DNA of 64,000 nucleotides from Epiperipatus broadwayi. Taxonomy: Eukaryota; Onychophora; Udeonychophora; Euonychophora; Peripatidae. The position numbers were made by a program, and so were the translations under genes. Below are positions 39,261 to 59,800 of the stretch, in pieces. Where the stretch lies: assembly GCA_028023455.1 (NCBI GenBank), contig JAQFVV010012442.1, forward strand, positions 950,501 to 1,014,500, read 5' to 3'. The notes under the pieces are model-generated. The model was given only the letters and a program-made list of their open reading frames with translations. It was not told where the DNA came from and searched no databases. Positions within the stretch are counted from its first letter, which is position 1. The number at the start of each line of letters is the position of its first letter.

Positions 39261-40984
39261 TACCCATTTTACAATAAATTTATTCAAATGGTCAGACTAT
39301 TTTCTAATTATATGTAAATATCATAGTCCATGCAACATTTCAAGACAACACCACACTTGTTTAACTAAAACAAAAATACATTAGATTCAAATTTAGGTGT
39401 CATCCCAATTAACATATATATTCATAAGAAGGTATAAATTTTCTTTAGCATTACTGTCTCTTAAGGGGGACTATTGCAGTTGAATAATGATCCCATTTCA
39501 TTGACGATAATATGTTGATCATACTAAAATTAATGATATATAAACAATCTATTTGGCATACTGTGAAAAAGTTAGATAATTCAAATAGTGATATTTTTTT
39601 AAAAAAAAGCTCATATTAACAAATAAATTAAATAAATATTTATTATATGATAATAAAATTCTTAGGAAATTATAACTTTCAGATTACATTTAAATGTAAT
39701 GTTTGATTAGTAATAAAAAAATATTACAACAACTATTTGAATTTAGATTATAATGATATAATATTCAAAAATAGGCAAGTAATTAAAATTCTTACCACGT
39801 TTCTTTTGTGATCACTTCTTTGAAAGAGTTTTTGTTGACCTCCACATGTTTCTATTTTTATTTGTTTTTTTTTTTTTTCATTTTGTTAATTTGGAGTCAT
39901 ATTTTTTATTTCCTGTATTTTTTTTTTACAATCTTCTTTAATTCTTTCTAGCTATAAGTATAATTTCAGAACAAGATCTGATACATTTATCATTTCACAT
40001 ATTGTACTATTCTCAATAAGAAGATTTTTCAAAGTGATAGATCTCTGGTAATAAAATATATGTCAAGGAGTAAACACTTCTTAGCAATAGCATGTTAAAT
40101 TTGATGTTAAATCTCAGGATTCTGGTGGATGCTTTCTGGATAATTAATGGGTCTACATCTTATCTGAACAAACAAACAAACACATGTTGAACTTAGAAAC
40201 ACACATCACTACAATTTTGCAATATTATTGTTCTTTTTCATATAAACTATATTACATTCATAGCCTTCTGGTCAGAACCTGGATTTTTTATTCTTGACGT
40301 TTATAAGACAATAACAGGTATATACCAAAATAATATATTAAATGACCCATTTATAAAAAAACTTGATCACCTTTTAAGGCACAATGATTGTGTTTCATCT
40401 TATCTCATTTCTTTAGTTATTATTACTTTAATTAATGCAAGTAAATTGCTTAATCTGAATAAATTACAAATCTATAAACTATATGATCTGATTTGGTTTC
40501 TTTCATAACCCTCTTGAACAAAATGTTTGTTCACTGCTTTAATTATTTTCAAATATTTACAAAATTCCATGAAAACCAACAAATCAAAAATTTAATTTAA
40601 ATCTCATTTCTTTAACTCAATTATTTTAATCACAAAAAAATATAAATAACCATTGTTTCAGTTACTTTAGAAAAAAAAATTTCTCCTGTTATTTTTTTTT
40701 TTTATAAATAAATCTCTATATCTAAAGATAAAAAAAGATCTTGTTATTTTACTTAATTAAAATCTTAAAATAATGAAAACATTTTGTCCCCAACTTAATA
40801 TGACTAATCTCCTTGACCCTTTTTTTTAAATTTACAACTGTCTTTCTAAAAAAATGTAATAATTCACTCTTTTTTATACGTAAATAAATCAATTATTTTA
40901 TACTTAAAATTAAATCTTGTTTAAACCAACTACATTTAATGACTCCCTCTCTTCAATCTAATTGTGTAGCCCTTATATTATTAT
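39261..40984. other. Non-coding AT-rich stretch
   Basis: No gene or repeat array was recognised. Confidence 0.5.
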
Positions 40985-41733
<749 letters not shown>

Positions 41734-41749
41734 AACCTACTAGAATAAG

Positions 41750-42320
41750 ACGGGGGTATGAGAAAGAAAGAGAAATATAATGTTAATGATGAAATGAGAG
41801 AGGGGGAAAAAAGAGAAGGAGAAAGAATAAAGAAAAAAATGCTAATAATGAAATGGAGGTAGGGAAAAAAGGAAAGAGAAAGATAGAGACATAATGCTAC
41901 TAAAGAGATGGAAAAGGGGTGAAAGAAAGAAAGAAAAAGAGAGAGATATAATGCTACTAAAGAGATGGAGATAATGAAATGAGAGAGGGGGGAAAGAAAG
42001 AAAAAAAGAAAAGAATTAATAATGATGAAATGGAGGTAATGATAATGGTAAAAAAATAAATGATGGAAAAGAAAAGAATTGATAGGGAAAAGAAATGGGA
42101 AAAAGTAATAGAAATGATATATATAATGGAGAGAGAGAAAAGAAATGAGATGATTGGAAAAATAGGAAAGAGAAATATAAGAAGAAGATGAAATAAAAGA
42201 GAGGGGAAATGAAATGTGATGATAGAAGAAACTCTTAACGAATGTTTTAAAGGGCTGAGATAATAGAAAGATATGAGAAATGACATGAAAAGAAATGGAA
42301 TAAAATTGAAATGAAATGAA
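41750..42320. repeat. Purine-rich imperfect GA/GAAA tract
   Basis: Over about 550 bp the plus strand is dominated by A and G with repeated AGAAAGAAAG, GAGAGAGGGG and GATGAAATG motifs. The apparent minus-strand frame at 41957-42286 is only the translation of this simple sequence. Confidence 0.75.
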
Positions 42321-42699
42321 ATAAATATAAATTAGAGACTCTAAACAACTCGGCTCAGTGGGGTTACAATAAATTTAAAGAAAAGAGATGATGATCCAGA
42401 GATGTATAATCAAATAAAGCTCAAATCCAACACTGCTGAACTATACCGACTATAGTATATTAATAATAATCTAATAATAAACCATACCAAGGATTATTTA
42501 AAAATCACAAATCCATGCTTACCATATTAGTCTTACCAATAGATCATACACTCTCTGAATAAAACCTATGATGCTGTAGTGTTTTTTTGAAGGTTTGTGA
42601 TGATGGTGTTCTAGCTGTATTTTTATATTGGACTATTTCCATCATCTAATATGTGTGTTGAATGTCTTTAGAAAAGTTTAATTTTTAGTTAAATATTCC
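42321..42699. other. Non-coding stretch
   Basis: No gene or repeat was recognised. Confidence 0.45.
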
Positions 42700-42709
42700 A
42701 AATGCATTC

Positions 42710-42835
42710 AACTGTTAGTAATATCTCAGCAAACAAGTTAGTATATGCACCAACTGTTAGTAATATCACAGCAAACAGGTTAGTATATGCACTAACTGTT
42801 AGTAATATCACAGCAAACAGGTTAGTATACGCACA
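42710..42835 (-). repeat. Three 42-bp tandem repeats at PLE-E 3' end
   Basis: Three near-identical units contain AACTGTTAGTAATATC, CAGCAAACA and GTTAGTATATGCAC. They lie just beyond the CGAAACGTTG motif of PLE-E (minus strand), as part of its terminal region. Confidence 0.85.
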
Positions 42836-42885
42836 ACGTTTCGAGAGGTATTTTTCTCCCCTCTTCTTCAGGTGTTGCTGGCCTG
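42836..42885 (-). repeat. PLE 3' terminal motif, hairpin-forming (PLE-E)
   Basis: On the minus strand: ACACCTGAAGAAGAGGGGAG, then AAAAATACCTCTCGAAACGTTG. GAGGGGAG and CTCTC can pair. The CCTGAAG...CGAAACGTTG layout matches PLE-A at 8940-8975. Confidence 0.75.
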
Positions 42886-42899
42886 ACCAGTCACAGTAC

Positions 42900-42980
42900 T
42901 AGCATGGGATTTGAACCTGTGTCCTTAGATTCTTAATTATTGAAATTTAAAGCAACGCTCTAACCAACAGCCATTCTGCC
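42900..42980 (-). ncRNA. tRNA-like sequence with A and B boxes (SINE-head-like)
   Basis: On the minus strand the sequence starts GGCAGAATGGCTGTTGGTTA, which fits an RNA polymerase III A box (TGGCTGTTGGTTAG). It continues about 38 bases to a B box, GGTTCAAATCCCA. The spacing is that of a tRNA gene, but the stems around the T loop pair poorly, so it is not a functional tRNA. It sits between the PLE-E nuclease ORF and the PLE 3' motif. It is either a SINE inserted in PLE-E or a composite of tRNA head and PLE tail. Confidence 0.6.
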
Positions 42981-43011
42981 AAAGGCAACAGTATGTAGTA
43001 ATTTCATATAC

Positions 43012-43870
43012 TTATCTATGAGGTTCCTCCTGATTTCTCCACTTTTTCCTCAGAGCAAAGTTGATTAGTGATTTCCATACATTATGTATAGTCACACTAG
43101 GTTGGCTTATGGGATTTTTTGCCATTGTCATGTGAACAGCTTCTTTAAATTTTCTTCTTTGTACCTTTTCTTCTTTATCCAATATTTTTGTATTTTCCCA
43201 ATTGAACGTATGTTCATTGGTCCATACATGGTCTGCTACCATAGACACATCTGTTTTCTCTCTTCTAATCATTAGTTTATGTTCTTGCAAGCACTTTTGA
43301 ATGGGACGGCTGGTCTCACCAATATATGTTCTTCCACATTCACATGGTATTTCATAGATGCAGTTTGTTCTTTGCAGCATTTCAAGTTTAGGCTTTGTAG
43401 ATGTTAGAATTCCTCGTAAAGTGGTATGGCTCTGAAAAGCTGTTCTGATGTTATACTGATTGCAGATTTTTTTTAATTTGTCTGCTATTTTTGGAATGTA
43501 TGGATACACTACAGTATCAATAATTGTCTTTTCTCTTGATGGTTCTTTTTGTTGTCTGTTTAATGTTTTCTTAATAACAGCTGATGGATAACCATTTTTC
43601 TTAAGAGTTTGTTCTATATAGATCTTTTCTTTTTCCAAATCACCAGTTTATGAACAAACTTCTTTTGCTCTGTTCCACGGTGATAGTATAACTCCATGTT
43701 TTGTGTTTCTGGTGTGATTAGATGTATAGGCTAGGTATTTTCCTGTATGTGTAGGTTTTCAGTAAACTGTAGTTTTGATTTTGCCATGAGGGAGTCTTGT
43801 CACAAGAACATCTAAGAATGCCAATTCTTGTTCTGGTTCTATTGTAAATTTAATTGAAGGGCAAAGAAAA
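43012..43870 (-). pseudogene. PLE-E C-terminal half: RT thumb, linker and intact GIY-YIG
   Basis: On the minus strand the region opens near 43865 with KFTIEPEQELAFLDVLVTR, then VY-stop-KPTHTGKYLAYTSN, the classic RT thumb of PLEs. Stops lie at VY-stop-KPT (near 43758) and CS-stop-TGD (near 43649). The last 208 codons (43638-43012) are open: a linker (VVYPYIPKIADKLKKICNQY) and a complete GIY-YIG domain, CIYEIPCECGRTYIGETSRP then KCLQEHK, with ADHVWTNEHTFNW downstream. The element is truncated on its 5' side, so the RT palm is missing. No inverted partner was found nearby. It is followed by the tRNA-like segment and terminal repeats. Confidence 0.87.
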
Positions 43871-46567
43871 AAGCAAGGGTACTTTTAATGCCTTTCCATA
43901 CTCACAGGCAACCACTAAAGACCTCAAATATAAATGGATTAGAATTCTTTAAATATATGAGATTTAAGATGATAGATGATGTGCAGTGAATATAAGATAA
44001 CATGCAGTTTTTAAAATAATATTAATTTAAATATTCTTCTGAAGTACTAATATTGTTAATCTGATATTGTATAATTTTTAGTCTGAAACATATACTGATA
44101 ATTTAAAAAAATAAATTTTTAACTAAGTATTTAATTATGTATCTGCTATAATGCAATTATCTGTTTTTATAATTCAATGTGAGAATCATTTATTTTAACA
44201 TAGTTTTTTTTTTAATTTTCAAGACAATATCAACTATATTTAATTAAATTAGAATATCCTTGTGAATTTCTGAAGTGAAGATTCAATAACTTTAAAATTT
44301 TAAGATTTTGTGAACTTGGAACCCAAGACAATAATATATTTTTATATAAAAGTAAAACAAACAAAACAAAACTTTTGAAATAATAATAATTTGATTTATT
44401 AATAATGAGAAGAAATATTTATAAATGTAGTAGAATACAAACAGTGCCAATACAGTACTAAGATTTCGTATAATTATTTAGACTCTTAGCAGTTTTATTT
44501 AACTTACACTAATACACTTAATAACCGACAAAGGTTATTCACTGTTACTTTCTTTTAATAATTATATTTTTCTCAAAAAAAATATTTTAAACTTTAATTA
44601 TCATATGTACTTAATAAGCACACTAATATTCTTCTTTATTAGACTAATTGATAACATTATTGTGTCATTTTCTAATCAGAATAACACACAGAACTATGTT
44701 TATATTGAAAACCCTAAGCTTAATTTTATACTCCTCAACTTAACAATCTAAGTTGGAATAAGCATATTCAACAATACTTTTTAAAAATATCATCACTAGT
44801 TTCACGGATATAACTAATATCACAGCTAGATGTAGGTTAAAATCAGATTAAGCTAATATTAAAATTAAACTAAATTAAGTGTATGGGACAGTCATTCATC
44901 AGAGAACAGTTATACCTTTTTTTTAAATAAATCTAGTCCACATAAAATTATTCCTTCAATATTTTAAAGATAATGATGTAACAGACTTACAAATCCAGCG
45001 GCAAAATTCTGGATGAAAATATTAAATTAGTATGTGTGAATTGCCACTAATACCATATGCATATCTAACATACTTTAAATTAAATATAACTTATCGTTGG
45101 TTAGATTGTGCATGATAAACTATCATAGCAACACAATTCAAACATTGATATACCTATGAGCCATAATTAGCTACAACTACCTAAAGAAATAAATTTCCTC
45201 AAACAAGCATATCTTGTCATCACAAATCTAAAACAAATGCAACATCACCTACTGTAGTGGAATTAGCATTAAGTCATCATGAATGATAGGCAAAAAAATA
45301 TAAAGATACTAGGCTCCTCAGAGCTGGAAAAGAATGTGGTGTCTTTCAAAAATACCTAACTTTGAGGCAGAAATGAAGATACCTGGAATCCATCTACAGT
45401 GTATCTGGGAATAGGAAAGATGCACCAGAAAAGTACAATCATCTCATGAGATTTTCAATGCTTATAATGTGATCATCATCACTGAAAATTACAATACAAT
45501 AACCCTCTTTTGGGAATATGCACTATCAAATCATGGAAATACAATACAATAAGGATGGATGATTTTATCTACTTCATAAGCATATTCAAAAATTATTAAC
45601 TAAGCCTAACTCTATGGGCTACCAAATATTAATTAATAGCAAGATATATACTTCACTTAAACTAACTAAGTTATTTCTAAGAAATTTATAAAAATACAAA
45701 ATGTATATTCAATGTTTGAACCAACAAAGCAAACTATGTCAAATGACTACTGTAGAAAATACTTTAAACTTAAATGCATATAAAATTCTAGGCAGGGCAC
45801 AATGCACATATAACAAAATATTAAATGCTAAAATATATTGACTAGTGGACTTTTAAAATTGTAAATTAAATGCAAGAATATTTACTTCTCGATGAATATA
45901 AAATATTTGTAGCTACTATTAATATAACATTCATAAAACAAATGAATGGATATTCTCTGATAAACTTCTTTAGTAAATTTAAATAAAAATTAAGTAAAAC
46001 ATCCCATTTATATGAAAATAAAACTGTGATATTTAAATCTCTATAACTAAAATTATTAAATGGAAACTAGCAAAGGTAATGCTTAATAAATCAACTAAAT
46101 CTACTTAAGAATGGCAAAGAGAATTTGTTCATTAAATAAACCTATTTCATTTTAAAATTATAACCTTAGTTTACCTGTATATTTATGCAAAAAGTGTTTA
46201 AAAAAAATTAAATAGTATAAATATTTTTATGGTTTCTTTTTTTAAAACCAAAAAAGCAAACCATAAGAAAATAATAATACATTAATTCAAGTTCATTTTT
46301 CGGCTCCATGATGATTTTTCCATTTCATAATGTGTAGACAATTTATCCAGGTTAAGATATCTATCTCAATTTGAAGCTTCAATTAATACAATTATATACA
46401 TGGCAATCATTTCCAAATGAAAATGTTCAATAGTTCATTAATAATATTTTTTAAAACAATTTTTTTAAAAAAAACTTAAATAATAAGATTAATGAAATAA
46501 AATAAATTCTTCAGCTGAACACACTTTAATTTATTTATAAGATCCCGAGTTCAAAATTGCATATGAT
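43871..46567. other. Non-coding AT-rich stretch
   Basis: No exon, transposon protein or tandem array was recognised. A CCCGAGTTCAAAATTGCATA segment at 46545-46565, just before the (AAT)n array, vaguely resembles a B box but has no A box. Confidence 0.5.
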
Positions 46568-46721
<154 letters not shown>

Positions 46722-48599
46722 TATTTCTTTATCTGAATTTCTTTATCCTCTTTTAGGAAAAAGCTCCTTTTGAAATATAGTTTTTTTAAGTACTTTTCCT
46801 AATAATATTCCAAGACGTATTTATTTTTAAAATTAATTCCCTTTGCTTACTTTTAAATATGTGAAAAGAAATTTTTTTTACTGTTCAAGACATTTCTCCA
46901 TTTATATGCTATATTTAATGCTTTAAAGTTATTTTTAAATACTGACAAGTATGGCCATTTATAATTGACCCAATAACTATATATTCATTATTAATCCTTA
47001 CAAATTGCTTTAAAGTTTTATTTCCAAATATGTGTCCTTTCTTACTGTATAAATAAGAATTATCATTTAAATGTATATATAATTTGTTTACATTTAGCTA
47101 AACAAGTCGTTTTCATATATGTCAAGATATAAGTAATAACTTTTCCTTTTAAAAAAAATCATCATTTATAGTTTCACTGTAGTCGAACATAGCAGCTACT
47201 TTATAATATTCTTTTTAAACTTTATTTTTTTTTACATATACTTTTAATCTAACAGGAAAAATAATTAGCATTTTACTTTCAAAATAGTTTAATACAACCA
47301 AATGCTTATCTATGGAAATGATTAATAGTTCGTTCCTTAACCTTACTTCCAAATAAAGAAAAATAAACAACTTAAAGTCATTTAATATGTGAGATGCTTT
47401 ATTTATTCTAGAGATTTTTAACTATAACTTCTATGCCTCGACTGAAATTCAAATTGTCAGAAAAACGAATTACCTTTTCTTTTAGCCCTCCTTCATTACA
47501 AGACGATTTTAAATATTTTAGACAGAATTGTATTTTTTTTAAAATATCAAGTTCTAAAAAAAAATACTTTTATTAACAAAATATCAAAATAAGATCAGCC
47601 CCCGGATGGTCCCTCAATCTCCGTCTTATCTCACAATTTTTCATCCACCTACAATTCATTTAAAAACCAATAAAAACTATTTTTTATTAAATTGTAATAT
47701 TCTGACAAACCAGCTGTGAAATAAATCTACTGACATAATCAATATAATTTTCCCATACCACATGACCTTCAGCTGCAAAGTCAAAATTTTATTATTAACA
47801 AATATTGTGCAATATTTTTTAATGATATTTTATACAACACAATAGTAATAAATATAAAATTTAAAGTTATACCCTTTATTAAACCGTTAAATATTACATT
47901 AAAAATAATTTTATCCACACATTTGTTTTATTTACTTATTTTAAACAATATGGGAGCTAAATTTATTTTTTTATTCTTATGTTTCCATATCAATGCATGC
48001 ACATATTCTCACATATGTCTGGGCTTTACATTAATTATTTTAAATTATTTTTAAAATTACAACAATAGAATGTTAATGAATATTTAATCTAAATAATTTT
48101 TTTATAACTGGAATGCAAAACTAATAACAAATATTCTTATTTTTTTAAATAAAAACTTACATATCATTTTTTAAAATGTATTACTTAATTATTCCAACTT
48201 ATTTATAACATCTAATTATTATTCTTTAGACATTAAAATGGATTATACAGTAGTTATTTTAGAATACATTTAATACTATATCAATTCACAATTATTTTTT
48301 AACATTTGTTTATGTAAAAATTATTACTTAACATCACTTATCAAACAAACTGACATTATTAAAATCTTTAGATTATCCTATTTTAATAATTAACTGAGTT
48401 AATTTCCATTTTTATCATCATTATTTTTTTTAAAATCCGAAATTTTAAACAAAAGGTTAAGCTAAGATAAACTTGATTACCTCTTGGAACTAAGTGACAC
48501 TTCAGTTAGGTACAATATATATACTTCAGTTAGGTACAATATATATATATATATATAAAGAAATTGACAATGGACATAATTTCATTTAAAAATACTCAC
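46722..48599. other. Non-coding; probable intron of the minus-strand gene at its right end
   Basis: No gene was recognised. A 25-bp direct repeat (ACTTCAGTTAGGTACAATAT) occurs at 48498-48545. If the exon at 48600-48938 is real, its downstream intron starts at 48599 and runs leftward through this stretch. Confidence 0.5.
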
Positions 48600-50080
<1,481 letters not shown>

Positions 50081-50084
<4 letters not shown>

Positions 50085-50332
50085 AATCAGGTCACAAATT
50101 GTGATACTTGCATTTAAGCTTGTCCTAAAATGTTCACTAGATGGAGCTTACCACTAGCTCCACATAAGCTTTAATTATAAGTGCCAACAGAGAAAGAATT
50201 TAAATAATTTAATATTCAATCACACAGTACATTTATAATTAAAACTTGTTTGGAGCTAGTGGTAAACTCCATCTAATGAACATATTAGCACAAGCTTAAA
50301 AGAAGGTTGCACAATTTGTGACTTGTTTTATT
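50081..50332. repeat. Palindromic foldback element, family FB2
   Basis: Arms of about 105 bp face each other around a loop of about 50 bp. The left arm carries GTCACAAATTGTG, TTTAAGCTTGT, TAGATGGAGCTTACCACTAG and AGCTTTAATTATAAGTG. The right arm is its complement with scattered differences. It is flanked on the left by (AT)n. Confidence 0.75.
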
Positions 50333-50627
50333 AATTATTATAAGTGTACACTTGAAGGCCTTTGCAATGTAATATTGCTTTAGCTATTAATATATGGTGA
50401 AACTGAACTGAGTTCAGACCCATATAGCTATCTGTTTTGTTAGGTTGGATTTGAAGATATTTACATGTTCAAATAATTCTAGTTGTCAAACTGATAGTAA
50501 TGTATTAAATAAGTGCTCTGAGTTGGAGTTTTAGATCTAGTTTCTGAAATTCAAACTCTTCACTGAGATGGGCCATTAAGCTCAAAAGTAATTGGTCTGG
50601 AGATGAGAATTTTTATGATAGAGATTT

Positions 50628-55549
<4,922 letters not shown>

Positions 55550-55710
55550 TTATTTATTCATTACCTCCTGCTTTATAAGATTTTATAGGTTCAGGATTCC
55601 AAATAATTATCAAGATGAAAACGATATACTGAAAAACGTTCATTTTACGTATTAAATTGTCAACAATCTGAAAATAAAACATTATACATAATGAACAAAT
55701 TGCAATATCA

Positions 55711-55880
<170 letters not shown>

Positions 55881-56878
55881 TGGGAAGACTATAAACACAA
55901 TATATCATTTCTATATTAATAATAGTAATAATAGCAATAATGGATATTATATTGTAGATTATTAGAAAAATATGGACTAGAAAATATTTTTAAACTTATA
56001 CTTCATTATTAGCATGATATGCAAATGTATTTTTTATAACATCAGATGATATCAAAGGTTTATTTTAGAAAGATTTTTTCATTAAGCCCAGTCATATATT
56101 ATCATTAAATATATTTAAAACAAAAATCATTTATCCCGATCCAAATAAGGATATAATGTGTCTTTCATGTTAGTGCAATTTGGGTGTTAACATTCTTCTC
56201 ATAAAATATATTCTTTTTAAACTTCTAAATTTATAATTATTCATTTTATATTGCATACTGAATAATTTAAGGCACCTCCTGCTTCAAAAGTGTTGTACAT
56301 CAAACAATTTCAAAAGAAAATGTTTCATTACATTTTCAATCACTCTTATTTATATTAGAGTGAAATGGAAATAACTACACTTCTCAATGTCATTATGTGA
56401 ATATCAACAGCATGATATTAATCTAACTTTTATCTCTACTGTTATATAAAATAAGTTTATTGACGGTTTTAAAAAGTGATTGAATTATATTCTTGTATAG
56501 GTTGCAATGGCAATGGCATATAAGATGTACCCTTTTTATGCACACTTAAAAAATAATAATTTTCTACATTTTACATGAGTTTCTATGATGGTTTAATGTA
56601 CTGAATTTAATAGTTATTTATGCCTACAGAAATGTAACTATGGAACATTGTAATTAATTAGCTATTTATTATTCATCCTCAAAACCCAGAAATGTATGTC
56701 CAATGCAAAACATTTTGAAGATTGTATCTTTTTCTAACTACATATTATTTACCTTTTGGATAGATTTGTATTTTTGAGATAACTTGTTTTTTTAATATTG
56801 TAACCACTTCATTTTAAAATATTTTTTTCAAAATATGTGACCAAGTTATTTTAAATGTTTTGCTCTGATATTGACATG
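55881..56878. other. Non-coding AT-rich stretch
   Basis: No gene was recognised between the microsatellite and the hAT transposon. Confidence 0.5.
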
Positions 56879-56886
56879 GTTATGAG
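56879..56886. repeat. 8-bp target-site duplication, left copy (hAT)
   Basis: GTTATGAG directly precedes the hAT terminus CAGTGATGATATCC. The identical octamer follows the other terminus at 60470-60477. Confidence 0.88.
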
Positions 56887-59800
56887 CAGTGATGATATCC
56901 CAAATTTCCAAGAACCGGTTCTCTAAAAGTAGGTTCTATTTAAGAACCTATTATGTTAATTTTTCTTTTTTTCTAAGCATGAAAGCAAATCACTTCTTGG
57001 TTTCATACCTAAAATTTTTTGGTGACTTCTCAGAAATTTTGCACCCCCCCATACACAAAAAAAGTGTTCCAGTGCACATGTGCACTATGATGTACTTTGC
57101 AATCTCACTTATGGAATTAAAAAGAATTAAGCCCTTTTTATAATTGGAAAAAAAAGTCATTTATTTGGCAAGATATTCCAATATTGATATTTTAGTCACA
57201 TCATATGTCTCTTCAGGTTGATGATGCTTTTTGACTATAGCATCATCAACTGTATTGTGATTTCTTAGCCAAACTTGAACTGAGACACTGCAATCCCAGT
57301 GATCTAATGGAAGACTTATCCAATTTATTAATGGAAGAATTTGCCACATTTTTCACTTCAAGGTGATTTCTTTTATCTGAATAAATTGTGTTCACCACAG
57401 AAAACCTACATTCAGCCTTGGTTTTAATTATTTTTTTATCTCTTTGGATAGTTTCATGTACAACATGTTTCTGGTGATTTCTAAAAACATTTTCAACATA
57501 ATCACAGAAATAATTAACTGAAATCTCATGGTGAAATGCTTTGTAAAAATCTGATAATTTATCTTCAAATTCTTTCCAGAGAACTACAGCTTCTTCCAGA
57601 TTCCAAGCAACTGGCTTCACAATTTTAACTAATTGATGAATTTTACGATTTCTATCTTGAATATTATTACTTATGCTATTACAATCCATTAATCTTAATT
57701 TCATATTTGTTATCATTACATTCAGTAATTTTTGATGGGGAAAACTCACTCATTTGTTGTCTTGAACAAAATTAATATACAGGAATTCCTTAGAAGAGAT
57801 AGTTTCATTTATATTTTTTTCATAACTACCACTCTTCTTTCTGAGATATTCAAATGCTTTAATTGTTTTCTTAATCAATTGTTCAGCATGCAATATATTT
57901 ACACTTCTTCCTTGAATAGCATCTGCCAACAAAGCAATTTCTTTTAGAATATTGATTCTTAAAGCTAGATCTCATAAAATATTTGTTGGCAAGCTGTTTA
58001 GCCATTCCAGAAAAAAATTTATTAGTAGAAAAAAATCATATAGTGATGGATAGGCTCACCATGTTGCAACTGCTGTTCTATGATGGCATGCTGCCCATCT
58101 TGGGTTAAAAACTTTACAATTTTTAGAATTTCCAATTCCCAAATTGGTTAAAATTTTATTCAATGCCATTTGGTTTTTATTAGACTGAAGGAAGATTTTG
58201 CATATTTCATTAATAAATGCTGTAAAGAGATTCATTTACTTTATGTCTTTGATAAAATCCTCCAGCCGAAGCTGAAGGTTATGACTCAAACAATGCAAAA
58301 TAATAATCTCAGGATAGTGGTTTTTTATTTTAACATTCACTTCTGACCACCTTCCCAGGATCACAATCACTCCATCTGAACACAATCCAATCAGATTATT
58401 TTTCAAATATGGATTATGAAATCCTACTGATTGCAGACTTTGTCGGAGAGCAGTGTAAATGGTTTCAGCATCTTTGTTTTGTAATTCCACTAAATCTACA
58501 AAAATTGTTGGTGAGAAATCTGCATCTTTAACCTTAATAAAAATGAGGAGTGTTTTGCCTGATATTGTTGATGCTTCATTAATTATAAACATATCTTTAA
58601 ATTCTGATCTATTACTTTTCTAAACACTTTTCTTTTTAATGTATTTTTCAATGTGTTCGACAATTTTGACATCCAGAAATTGAGAATGAAGTCCTGCTCT
58701 CATATCTAATCCATTCTTTTTTTATAATTCTATCAAATGTTCAATATCAGAAAACGGTCAGTTTCTTTGCTAAAGTGCAAACCGTACTGAAAATTTTACA
58801 GATGGAGCTCATAAACTTTTCATGAACTTTGTCTATGAATTTGAAAATTGCATTTTTTGCACTTTCTTTCAATTGCATCACACATATCTGGTATGCTTTT
58901 GATGAAAAGTGTTCCTTTATTTTTTTAAGAGAGGCTTGTTGAACCATTTTATTTTTTCCACTTGGAATAATATTACTTCTCCATTCTTTTGACACATGAG
59001 CTGCCTTCACTTTCATTGACTCGATTTTGATATAGTTATCACACGGAAGTTTTTTTCCAATAATAAGTAAACCACAATATTTTTATTTGAATTCATTGGC
59101 TTATTTCATATTCCAGAAGCCAGGAAGGTCACTATCTACATTTATTTTATATGCATCTTTGTACTTTTGAAACTGGACAGCTTATTTGTGTTGTCAACAT
59201 TATTTTCTATTGCATCAGAAGAAACAGAAAACAAAACTTGATTCAAAATATCATCCTTTACTATCGTTTTCGATTCTGTATCTTTTATGAAGGAATTTGA
59301 TATTGTTTGGCATTTTTGTTTCATTTCTTGTGAAGGGTTTATTTTTATTATATTCTCGTATTACATTCACTTTAGAAAAAAAACATTTAATTAATTGATT
59401 TTTAATACAAATGAGTTGCAACAAATCATAAAACTGAAATAAAATATTAAAATTAAAAAAAGAAAAAGAAAAAATATTTCAAAAAGAGTCATGCTACTTA
59501 ATGAGCCAAAGTTATTGTTATATTTATCATCTTTCCAAGTTATTTTAGAAAAAATATGTTGAATTTATTGTTAAAAAAAGTCACACTGTTACATCAGATA
59601 TAGCAAACTAAATGAAAATAATGTACTATAAACTTACTACAACTGATCATCCATTAAATTTACTAATCAAATAAAAAAAAATATTGCATGATAAATATGT
59701 AAGTGAAGAAATAAAGTATTTAAATAAAAAATAAAATTTAAATAAATATTTAAAACAACGTCGGCATAACAAAATTATTTGAACAATGTTTTTATGTTAT

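Noticed and set aside
41957-42286. Minus-strand frame rich in Ser, Phe, Leu and Ile
   Set aside because: It is the complement of a purine-rich simple-sequence tract.
42900-42980. Functional tRNA gene
   Set aside because: A and B boxes are present, but the T-stem pairs poorly and the segment lies inside the PLE-E 3' region, so it is a tRNA-derived relic.
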